A DNA stretch of 37,577 nt, taken from assembly GCA_937951685.1 (NCBI GenBank), contig CALFBG010000140.1, positions 1 to 37,577 of the forward strand, given 5' to 3'. Positions within the stretch are counted from its first letter, which is position 1, and every line of letters starts with the position of its first letter. This DNA is from an uncultured Saprospiraceae bacterium. GTDB lineage: Bacteria > Bacteroidota > Bacteroidia > Chitinophagales > Saprospiraceae. The notes beneath the pieces are model-generated. The model saw only the letters and a list, made by a program, of their open reading frames with translations. It did not search any database and was not told where the DNA came from. Position numbers and translations under genes: made by a program. Positions 28,801-36,036 of this stretch are shown here, piece by piece.

Positions 28801-31800
28801 GTAACGAATCTATCTGGAACGGAATACGATCTCGACTGGGATTTTGGAATTTATCCGAACGATCTCGGAGCAATTGGAAATTACGTTTGGGCAGATATTA
28901 ATAATGACGGTATTCAAAACGAAGCGACTTCGTTCGGTGTAAATGGTGTTGTCGTTAATCTATATCAAAATTCAAATCCTTCAACCATATACGCAATAGC
29001 AACAACGGCTGATGATGTCAATGGAAATCCAGGGTATTATCTATTCGATGGATTAACTCCAGGAGATTATTTTGTTGAATTTGTACTTCCCTCCGGATCT
29101 ACTTTTACCAATCAAGGTGCCACTGGAACAAGTGATGTGGGAGACTCTGATGTTAATATTACTAACGGAAGAACAGAAGTATTTTCCGTAGTGGCTAACG
29201 TTTACGATGATAGCTGGGATGCAGGTTTAATACTTTCTGGCGTAGAAGTTTGTACGAACGGGATTGATGACGATTTTGATGGAGAGATAGATGAAGACTG
29301 TGATGAAATTTGTACAAACGGAATTGATGACGACGGTGACGGTCTCATAGATTGTTACGATGGAGATTGTAATTGCTTCGCAGCTTGTGGAGATACCGAC
29401 GGAGATGGTATTGGAGACAATTGTGATTTAGACGATGATAATGATGGTATCCCAGATTTAGTAGAATCTAGATGTGATGAAAATATTGTTGCTTTATGTA
29501 CTTGGGATCACAATGGTAGTCCTTACACCATAGCAAATATCTGGAACCCAGCAATTATTGCTGCTGCTGCTAATGAAGTAGTAGGGACAGGACTTACGGT
29601 TACGGAAGCAAGCACAACCTTAGAAATTGCAGGTATAAACCAAGCTAGTTTAGGTGGTGCAATCACGGACCAGGATTATTTAGAGTATTCCTTTACGACG
29701 GCTGCCGGAATTGACGCGCTTTACGTATTAGACTTTTTTTATACTAAAAATGATTTTGCTCCAGCGAATAACTATGGATACTTTATTTCAATCGCTTATT
29801 CCAATGATGGATTTGCCTCGAGTAGTTTCCTTTTAAATGAATACGAAGTTAGTACGTTTGTAAACGGTACACAACAAAATATTAGAGTTGCCGCAGATAA
29901 TAAATTTGCCTTTTTATCAGCTAATACGAGCTATACGTTTAGAATCTATTTTTATGGAAAATCTACACCAGGCATTGCACGCTTCGATGACTTCGCGCTA
30001 GAAAGTGGTCAATGCCAATGGAGTTTAGATACCGACAATGATGGAATACTAAATTACCTAGATCTAGATTCAGATAACGATGGTATCTTTGATGCGCACG
30101 AAGCGGGGCACGGAGAGACCGTTGGAGCAGATGGTAGAATCGTTGGCGCAGATACGGGCTCAGGAACTAATGGACTTTTTGATGTGCTCGAAACAGCCGC
30201 TGATAATGATATACTTAACTACTCAATTGCCGATAGCGAAAACTCAGCAGATGGAATCTATGACCCTTACGAACTTGATTCGGATGGAGATCTTTGCTAC
30301 GACACCAAAGAAGAAAGTGTTTCGGATAATGATAATGATGGAATCGCTGGTACGGGAACGCCAACGGTCGACGGAGGTGGTTTAGTGGACGGTCATACAT
30401 ATACCGCGCCGCCAAATAATTTCTGGCAAAATGCTAGTTTATCAAATTGCTTGTCGATCACCGGAATCGTTTTTGAAGATATCAACTATGGAGGAGGAGA
30501 CGGAAGAAACTATGCTACGGCAGATGCTTCCGCCCAAGCTTCGGGTTGGAATGCGAATGATATTGCCGTTGAGAATGCAAGCGTAGAATTATACAATAGT
30601 AGCGGCGATTTTCTTGCCACTACACAAACAGATGTGTTAGGTCAATACAGCTTTTTAGACTTACCCGTAGGTACTTATTCCGTAAGGGTAGTCAATCAAA
30701 GTGTAGCGTCTAATCGAGCTAGTAATTCAACGGGAGAACGGATTACTCCTGTACAAACGTTCCGTAGAAATAGTACAGTTGAAATCGTCAACGAAGTTGG
30801 TGGTGCTGCACCTAATTTGATTGATAATGGTGCGAATAGTGCGAACTTGAATCTATCTGTATTAACCACAAGTACGGAGGTTGCTCAATCGGTCACGAGT
30901 ATAACGCTTAGTAATGCTGATCTTGGAAATATTAATTTCGGTTACAACTTTGACGTAGTAGTTAATCGTAATGATGAAGGACAAGGTTCATTACGGCAGT
31001 TTATTTTAAACAGTAATGAACTTACCAATACAAATTTAGACCAAGAAGATAATCCTACGAATGGCGTAAATTTCCCCAAAGCACTCGCTTGGGAAACTTC
31101 CATCTTCATGATTCCGGGCGCAGGAAACCATACGATTCAACCATTATCAGTACTTCCTACAATCCTCGATGATCAAACACACCTTACAGCTTATACACAA
31201 AACGGTGCACTGCAAGGTCCAATTAGCAGTCGTACGCTGAGGGTTGAACTTTACGGGGATGGTGTAACATTTGATGGAATAACGATTCGGGCCAATGATG
31301 TGCAAGTCTCTGGCTTCTCTATTAATAGTTTCCGAAAAGGAATTTATAGCAATCAAAATACTGCAACCAATACTTTTGTGTGGGGAAATTATGTCGGGAC
31401 AAAACTCGATGGAATAACTAGCGCTACCAATACTGGAGAGGGAATTCAATTCTACAATATCAATAATTCTTACGTAGGAACAAATGCTGATAACGTTAAT
31501 GACGCGAATGAAGGCAACATAGTGTCAAATAGTTATAATGGGATAGAACTTAGAGGAACTAGTGATGTACTAGTCGCTGGAAATTATGTCGGTATCGACA
31601 AAAATGGAACAGCAGATCTAGGTAACCGATACATTGGTGTCCACATTAGAGATGCCGCAGGTGTCAATCATATTGGTTTTAATGATGCACTTGTGAATAA
31701 TAACGCTGACCAGTTACGCAATGTACTTTCGGGTAATGGAACGGATGGTGTTCGTATTACGAATGGAGACAATCAAGTCATTGCCGGAAATTATATTGGT

Positions 31801-34800
31801 ACTGATGTAACGGGAACAGTTCGCATCTCTAATACCGGATATGGTGTTCAACTCCTTGGAAATGTAAGTAACTTACTCGTTGGTACAAATTCTAATGGAG
31901 ATGACGATGTCTTAGAACGAAACATTATTTCTGGAAATGGTAGCGGTCTCCGTTTCCTGAGTAGCGGGAGTGGTGCTAATAATCGGATTGCAGGAAACTT
32001 TGTCGGAACGGACGTAACTGGAAATACGGCTTTAGGTAACTTGACGAGCGGAATCGACCTTAATGGATCATTTACCAACACGATTATTGGTACCAATGGC
32101 GATAATGTAAATGATCTGATTGAAAGAAATATTATATCAGGTAATATTGATGATGGAATTCGGATGAGTAGTACAAATGGGCATACCATTGCTGGAAATT
32201 ATATCGGTGTCGGAGCTGACGGTATCAGCAACGTGGGAAATCAAAAACGGGGTATTCTGTTAGCATTGACAGCATCGAATAACACGATCGGTTTTGATCC
32301 AAGTATGGCAAATACAAATGAACTAGTAGTTGGAAATCAAATTAAAAATAATAATGACGCAGGAATTGGTCATGCGGGGACTGGAACTCAAAATCGAATC
32401 AGTCGCAATCAATTGGCAAATAATGCGGGGATCGGAATCGACTTAGGATACGACTCCGTTACAGCTAATGATGATGGTGATGGAGATACTGGAGCAAATA
32501 CCTTATTGAATTTTCCTGTCTTAGAAAGTGTGATCGAAGTAGGAGGAAATTTAGTCATTACGGGATTTGCCCCTAGTGGCGCAGCCATCGAATTCTTTCG
32601 TGCGGATGCGGGGCCAAATCCAAACCCATTACCCGGAGGTTTTACGACAAGTTTTGGAGAAGGTGCCGTTTACTTATTTACTGCGACTGAAGGAAGTGGT
32701 GATGATACGGATGGAACGGTAGGAAGTTACGTCGATGATGGAACGGGTGCGACTAGCACCAAAACACAAAACCGTTTTGCATTTACAGTTGATACAACTG
32801 GCTTTAACTTATCTAACGGACTTAATATTACGGCAACGGCAACTGATATTAATGAAAATACTTCAGAATTTAGTGGTTGGCTAGATTTCCGCTTTACCGA
32901 AGTTTGTGATAATGGGCTTGATGATGATGGCGATGGTTTGACAGATTGTGACGATGATGACTGTGAAGTCTTAGCTTCGCCTTTTACCTTATTAACTTGT
33001 GATAATTCTAACGGCGGTGGAAGAGGAATATTCTTTTTACCAGATGCGAATACAACTGTATCTAATGGAAGTAGTAGCCGTATCGTTTCTTATCATGAAT
33101 CTTTATCAGATGCTCAGAATCGGGTTAATATTTTGCCAAACTCTTTTATTAGTTACAATAATACCCTTTATGCTAGAGTAGAAAATAGCCTAACGGGATG
33201 TTACGCTACTTCCATTTTGACACTCTCCGTAGGTAGCATTTGTGCGGAAGATTGTGCGGATGGAATTGATAATGATGGCGATGGATTAATTGATTGTCAG
33301 GACTGTGATGAATGTGCTACTTTCGCAGGATGTGGAGATAACGATGGTGATGGGATCGGCGATTTGTGTGATCTCGACGACGATAATGATGGTATTCCAG
33401 ACTTAATCGAATGTCCTGGCTTTACCTATGGTGCAGAACTCGTTATCAATGGTGATTTTGAAGACGCTTACGCAAATTGGACGTCTAACTTTAACCGAGG
33501 AAGAAATAATAATGGACCAACGAGAGATGGCTGTCCTACTCAAGGTTGGGTAGCGATTAGTCCTTGTGCAAGTTATAATGGTATTTGTGATAGCTATTAT
33601 AATTATTACGGTGGAACACCGGATGGTTCAGTTGTGATTTCGGATGCTTATGGTACCGGCGCAAACGTAATCAGTACTACGAATTGTAATATTAGTGTAG
33701 ATCAATGTATCGCAGGACCCTTGCCAGATCATACAACTACGGGGACTGGACTTTCCCTTTACGTCGATCCTAGTAATATTGCGGGTCGAGCATATTGGCA
33801 ACAACTAGTTACCGTTGAAGCAGGTAAAAATTACGAATTTTCAGCTTGGATCATGGTTATTGAAGAAGATCCGAATCTTCAATTTAGAATCAACGGTTCA
33901 AACTTAACGGCTGGTTTTAACCTTGATCGCCTTACGGGAGGTACTGACGGACCAGATGCCTGGCAACAGTTTTTTGCTTATTGGTACTCCGCAGGAACTT
34001 CAGGAGATGTCTTAATTGAATTGGTAAACCTCACCGCCGGATGTGGTGGTAATGACATTCGTGTTGACGATGTATCCCTTAGAGAAATTATTACAGATTG
34101 TGATTGTGATGGCGATGGTGTAGATAATTCCTTAGATTTAGATAGTGATAACGATGGAATATTGGATGTAGTAGAAGCAGGACATGGTGCGATAGATGCT
34201 AATAATGATGGGATAATTGATGCTGCCGCACTTAATTCGGGTGATAATGGCTTATATAATTTATTAGAAACCACAGCAGAAAGTGGAATTATTAATTATA
34301 CTGTAGCGGATAGCGAAACAACGCCGGATGGTATTTTTGATATATGTGAACTAGACGCTGATGGAGATGGCTGTTTTGATGCAGAGGAGGAAGCTATTGC
34401 TGATCCCGACGGAGACGGTCGAGCAGGAACGGGTACACCGCTTGTTAATCCTGCGAATGGATTGATCAATACAATTACTTATGTTGACCCACCAAACAAC
34501 AATTGGCAAAATCCTCTGGTTGGTCCTTGCTTACCAGAAAGTTGCGACGACGGAATCGATAATGATGCCGATGGATTGACCGACTGCGATGACCCTGACT
34601 GTATCACTTCACCTGCAATAAATATTTCATCAACTACCGCTTGTATTAATGAAACAATCACTGTTTCTTCTACGAACCTTGGAGGGGGAGCGACTTACAC
34701 GTGGGATTTTGGCGTAGATGCAATTCCCGCAACGGCAACGGGGATCGGTCCGCATAATGTCGCTTATACGAGTTGTGGAACTAAGAATATTCAGCTTACT

Positions 34801-35568
34801 GCATTTAGAAATACTTGTACCATCGTGGTAGATAGTAGCATTAATGTTGTAGATAATATTGATCCTGTTTGGGTTAATAATCCGCAAGATTTAATTATGG
34901 AATGTTTGCCTTCGGCTAATTATTCGGACTCCATTTCGATCTGGTTAAATAATTATGGAAATGGGGCAGCCACGGATAATTGCAATAGTGTTAGGATTAT
35001 CAATGATTATAGCGGACTTACTACAGATTGTGGTTCCACGGAGAGTACGGTTGTAACTTTTACCGCCCTAGATAGTTGTGGCAATAGCGCTACTGCCATG
35101 GCAAATATTCAAATTTTAGATCGTTTAGCTCCTGAAATCGCTAGCATTCCTAATATTACCGTTGATTGCGATGTTGTACCAATGCCACCGTCACCGATCA
35201 TTGTGGATAGTTGCGATGTAAATCCAAGTTTAGTTTTCCAAGAAGTAATCATCCAGCATCCTAACGATACCTGGAAAGCTTCTAGCGATTGTTCTATCTT
35301 ATACGAAATTAGCTCAGGGTTTTATGATGATAAATCAACAGCGTCAACGGCGGATGATGAAGTAACCTTCACAATAACGGTTATTGGGCAAAATGTATCA
35401 GCAGGGTGGAATGCAACAGTAAACGGCACACCAATCGGTGGTGAATATTATAAATCATACCAAGTTGGACCTTTAACTTCTAGCGGAACTATAATTAGTT
35501 TTACAATCACAGATAGCAATGATGTAAGTTGCGCTGTCACAGTTATTAAAGATACCGCAGATTTTTAA
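25852..35568 (+). CDS. Giant exported DUF11/SdrD/TSP3/beta-helix protein (giant 2, 3238 aa)
   Basis: A 3238-codon frame. TTG at 25852 gives MNKHF, parallel to MNKQF in giant 1. Alternatively, one of three consecutive ATGs (25903-25911) is used, with AGGAG at 25897-25901 best spaced for 25909. Residues ~18-38 are hydrophobic (signal region). Module order: several DUF11-like domains (~45-870); two SdrD_B-like collagen-type repeats (~874-1125); TSP3-like Asp-rich stretch with an inserted domain (~1180-1560); a third carboxypeptidase-regulatory-like repeat; right-handed beta-helix (~1702-2223); C-x-N-G-x-D-D-D motifs; second TSP3-like stretch with a different inserted domain (~2500-2880); PKD-like module (~2919-3005); one long-class HYR; half HYR and terminal cassette. 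No T9SS sorting domain is seen. It has no hypothetical breaks. Role inferred: cell-surface or released structural protein. Confidence 0.88.
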   Translation: MNKHFYNINIYRLSDRSMMMFSLAGLVMLNFFGVLYLNYKINQPATAASLQINKVVSEANPLTGSIFTYRLQYRCASLTDNCTGVMITDPLPAAVEFVSMTGSSHTVNEVYDAGTRTCTFTFQDPLISGTTGQVLVRVRFPNGTTPNGTIASNTATISGTNAPSVTATVAATAVASDKVEVDKEFLSGGSAGGTATYHLGICNNGGVTNQNGTLRAENIIIRDTLPPGSVYVSSNVGGGTTVNYNASDHVVTLTRPSLDPGQCIFPKITISYPDPPFNLGSTVTNTAYFSYTPIGASPVTTSDTETITIISPTPYAVTVKSSSHASLRPGNRGTYEIDADIAGTEDLNDFCITDTIPAGIWIRRFSMGGWYFGGATGPAPNIINVTYTTNLNGPTLVSGSPFSMWNHTFYIDTENDLGLLPGGGEYITSITYCFGDVPAGLATYEPIRLEHRIMNGTPAGTITNCAELTTSSAGIVLDEGCVDLNIVLPLAGSVPDPWKSFRLNAVDYFHDVGDTTTVFLRTRNGTSAGMDLTEPTMYELLPAELTYISGSQRIPGNGTWNNMMGAPTPIFTETPNYNGSGRTLLTWSWTGAASFDFAPGDELRVYIDVIVNENAAGGMNSFYNEVFIEGGNAIDCWGYDSPDIYDLNGNGNLTELICTDSTRFNVTPVVSLESEKLVKGQLDTDWTKYPETGYTVPGGLADYQLIVRNQGNIELDSIIVIDILPFVGDEGVIDLNTRNSRWRPNLVGAVSAPPGVTVYYSTEGNPCRSAEQVVASGPAGCTTANWTTTPPTDITTVQSLKFDFGAIILSPRDSLVLEWPMRAPVDALTTIGAQPDSTAWSSFGYIGQRVDNGDFLLPTEPIKVGISMSNSVPAVIGDYVWVDQNQNGRQNGTEPGYDGMRVELFKDNGDGISDPTIDTFINFTATANGGYYLFPYLPAGDYFLLYYKPAPYGITTPNVGGNDAVDSDAQLMNYNGFVVGVTPVTNLSGTEYDLDWDFGIYPNDLGAIGNYVWADINNDGIQNEATSFGVNGVVVNLYQNSNPSTIYAIATTADDVNGNPGYYLFDGLTPGDYFVEFVLPSGSTFTNQGATGTSDVGDSDVNITNGRTEVFSVVANVYDDSWDAGLILSGVEVCTNGIDDDFDGEIDEDCDEICTNGIDDDGDGLIDCYDGDCNCFAACGDTDGDGIGDNCDLDDDNDGIPDLVESRCDENIVALCTWDHNGSPYTIANIWNPAIIAAAANEVVGTGLTVTEASTTLEIAGINQASLGGAITDQDYLEYSFTTAAGIDALYVLDFFYTKNDFAPANNYGYFISIAYSNDGFASSSFLLNEYEVSTFVNGTQQNIRVAADNKFAFLSANTSYTFRIYFYGKSTPGIARFDDFALESGQCQWSLDTDNDGILNYLDLDSDNDGIFDAHEAGHGETVGADGRIVGADTGSGTNGLFDVLETAADNDILNYSIADSENSADGIYDPYELDSDGDLCYDTKEESVSDNDNDGIAGTGTPTVDGGGLVDGHTYTAPPNNFWQNASLSNCLSITGIVFEDINYGGGDGRNYATADASAQASGWNANDIAVENASVELYNSSGDFLATTQTDVLGQYSFLDLPVGTYSVRVVNQSVASNRASNSTGERITPVQTFRRNSTVEIVNEVGGAAPNLIDNGANSANLNLSVLTTSTEVAQSVTSITLSNADLGNINFGYNFDVVVNRNDEGQGSLRQFILNSNELTNTNLDQEDNPTNGVNFPKALAWETSIFMIPGAGNHTIQPLSVLPTILDDQTHLTAYTQNGALQGPISSRTLRVELYGDGVTFDGITIRANDVQVSGFSINSFRKGIYSNQNTATNTFVWGNYVGTKLDGITSATNTGEGIQFYNINNSYVGTNADNVNDANEGNIVSNSYNGIELRGTSDVLVAGNYVGIDKNGTADLGNRYIGVHIRDAAGVNHIGFNDALVNNNADQLRNVLSGNGTDGVRITNGDNQVIAGNYIGTDVTGTVRISNTGYGVQLLGNVSNLLVGTNSNGDDDVLERNIISGNGSGLRFLSSGSGANNRIAGNFVGTDVTGNTALGNLTSGIDLNGSFTNTIIGTNGDNVNDLIERNIISGNIDDGIRMSSTNGHTIAGNYIGVGADGISNVGNQKRGILLALTASNNTIGFDPSMANTNELVVGNQIKNNNDAGIGHAGTGTQNRISRNQLANNAGIGIDLGYDSVTANDDGDGDTGANTLLNFPVLESVIEVGGNLVITGFAPSGAAIEFFRADAGPNPNPLPGGFTTSFGEGAVYLFTATEGSGDDTDGTVGSYVDDGTGATSTKTQNRFAFTVDTTGFNLSNGLNITATATDINENTSEFSGWLDFRFTEVCDNGLDDDGDGLTDCDDDDCEVLASPFTLLTCDNSNGGGRGIFFLPDANTTVSNGSSSRIVSYHESLSDAQNRVNILPNSFISYNNTLYARVENSLTGCYATSILTLSVGSICAEDCADGIDNDGDGLIDCQDCDECATFAGCGDNDGDGIGDLCDLDDDNDGIPDLIECPGFTYGAELVINGDFEDAYANWTSNFNRGRNNNGPTRDGCPTQGWVAISPCASYNGICDSYYNYYGGTPDGSVVISDAYGTGANVISTTNCNISVDQCIAGPLPDHTTTGTGLSLYVDPSNIAGRAYWQQLVTVEAGKNYEFSAWIMVIEEDPNLQFRINGSNLTAGFNLDRLTGGTDGPDAWQQFFAYWYSAGTSGDVLIELVNLTAGCGGNDIRVDDVSLREIITDCDCDGDGVDNSLDLDSDNDGILDVVEAGHGAIDANNDGIIDAAALNSGDNGLYNLLETTAESGIINYTVADSETTPDGIFDICELDADGDGCFDAEEEAIADPDGDGRAGTGTPLVNPANGLINTITYVDPPNNNWQNPLVGPCLPESCDDGIDNDADGLTDCDDPDCITSPAINISSTTACINETITVSSTNLGGGATYTWDFGVDAIPATATGIGPHNVAYTSCGTKNIQLTAFRNTCTIVVDSSINVVDNIDPVWVNNPQDLIMECLPSANYSDSISIWLNNYGNGAATDNCNSVRIINDYSGLTTDCGSTESTVVTFTALDSCGNSATAMANIQILDRLAPEIASIPNITVDCDVVPMPPSPIIVDSCDVNPSLVFQEVIIQHPNDTWKASSDCSILYEISSGFYDDKSTASTADDEVTFTITVIGQNVSAGWNATVNGTPIGGEYYKSYQVGPLTSSGTIISFTITDSNDVSCAVTVIKDTADF
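28471..29226 (+). repeat. Two SdrD_B-like repeats
   Basis: IGDYVWVDQNQNGRQNGTEP ... GYYLFPYLPAGDYFL and IGNYVWADINNDGIQNE ... GYYLFDGLTPGDYFVEF are two copies of the SdrD B-like (prealbumin-type) repeat. In other surface proteins these form rigid calcium-stabilised stalks. Confidence 0.75.
29389..30120 (+). other. TSP3-like stretch 1 interrupted by a domain
   Basis: DTDGDGIGDNCDLDDDNDGI continues to PDLVESRCDE. About 175 residues of non-acidic sequence follow (29482-30015; includes DYLEYSFTTAAGIDALYVLD and RFDDFALESGQC), then TSP3-like repeats resume with DTDNDGILNYLDLDSDNDGI. The insert looks like a beta-sandwich of unknown family. Confidence 0.6.
30955..32530 (+). other. Right-handed beta-helix region of giant 2
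   Basis: The region opens with RNDEGQGSLRQFILNSNE, typical of the start of CSLREA-type parallel beta-helix domains. It then carries repeated turns such as VAGNYVGIDKNGTADLGN, IAGNYIGTDVTGT, IAGNFVGTDVTGNTALGN and IAGNYIGVGADG. A pectin-lyase-like fold is expected; no catalytic motif was recognised. Confidence 0.75.
33340..34470 (+). other. TSP3-like stretch 2 interrupted by a CBM-like domain
   Basis: DNDGDGIGDLCDLDDDNDGI then PDLIECPGF is followed by about 225 residues (33413-34093) with ELVINGDFEDAYANWTSN, AYWQQLVTVEAGKNYEFSAW and DIRVDDVSL, the pattern of carbohydrate-binding CBM4/9-like domains. The Asp-rich repeats resume with CDGDGVDNSLDLDSDNDGI. Confidence 0.65.
35151..35565 (+). other. 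Terminal half-HYR plus YDDK cassette of giant 2
   Basis: PNITVDCDVVPMPPSP ... VFQEVIIQHP ... WKASSDC leads to a cassette from YDDKSTASTADDE (35323) to DTADF at the stop. Alignment by eye with giant 1 keeps most hydrophobic, Gly, Asp and Trp positions across about 140 residues. Confidence 0.8.
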
Positions 35569-35591
35569 GAATTTAACCTGCAAAAAAACAA

Positions 35592-35647
35592 GAAATGATT
35601 TGTATTGACGCTGTTTTTTAGAAAAAACACATGATAAACATCATTTC
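35592..35647. terminator. Nested hairpin downstream of giant gene 2
   Basis: Outer arms GAAATGAT (35592-35599) and ATCATTTC (35640-35647) are perfectly complementary. Inside lies a second perfect hairpin, TGTTTTTTAGAAAAAACA (35612-35629). It starts 24 bp after the stop codon. There is no clean U-run after the outer stem, so a terminator or 3'-end stabiliser is possible but unproven. Confidence 0.35.
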
Positions 35648-35821
35648 ACTAAGATGTTTTTACTTGTAGTGCTTCTGTCTGATCTAATTTCACAATTCTT
35701 TTTTTTTAGACCATTAACTTTCTTTATTGTGATATTTCACTTTTAAATTGTTTGTAATATGCTAGTTTATAGCTTGTTGCAGACTATTTGCTAATGTCAT
35801 ATCAGATTAGTTTATATCAGT

Positions 35822-35840
35822 TAATTATATGGTATAATTA
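35822..35840. promoter_or_regulatory. Perfect 19-bp dyad upstream of giant gene 3
   Basis: TAATTATA and TATAATTA are exact inverted repeats around TGG. The right half overlaps ATGGTATAATTATTG, the same block (one change) found in the dyad at 7410-7438 upstream of giant 1. Shared sequence plus shared symmetry suggests a common operator or RNA structure. Confidence 0.45.
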
Positions 35841-35931
35841 TTGACTTTCGATATACTGTCATTATTTGTATTGAACACATCCCCTTTAAGTTTAATATTT
35901 CGCAAGCGCTTACATCTTTCAGGAAGAAAAG

Positions 35932-36036
35932 ATGATTGATAAAAAGATGATGAAAATACGACAGCCTCTTTTAGGGGATTTAATACGCATGACAGTTATT
36001 AGCAAAACACATGGAAGAACATTTTACAAGATATAA
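35932..36036 (+). CDS. Possible 34-aa leader peptide upstream of giant gene 3
   Basis: ATG at 35932 follows AGGAAG (35921-35926) at a good distance, unusual for this window, where Shine-Dalgarno sequences are mostly absent. The 34-codon frame is basic (starts MIDKKMMKIRQPLLG) and ends at TAA 36034-36036. It overlaps the longer candidate start of giant 3 (36011) out of frame, but ends before its alternative start at 36083. It includes shared block C. It may regulate translation or may be chance. Confidence 0.25.
   Translation: MIDKKMMKIRQPLLGDLIRMTVISKTHGRTFYKI

Larger units (their letters stand above)
35569..36010. other. Intergenic/leader region of giant gene 3
   Basis: The 442-bp gap holds a nested hairpin just after giant gene 2 (35592-35647), a perfect dyad TAATTATATGGTATAATTA (35822-35840), the shared blocks TTAATATTTC (35892-35901) and GCCTCTTTTAGGGGATT (35964-35980), and a possible 34-codon leader frame (35932-36036). 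Confidence 0.5.
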
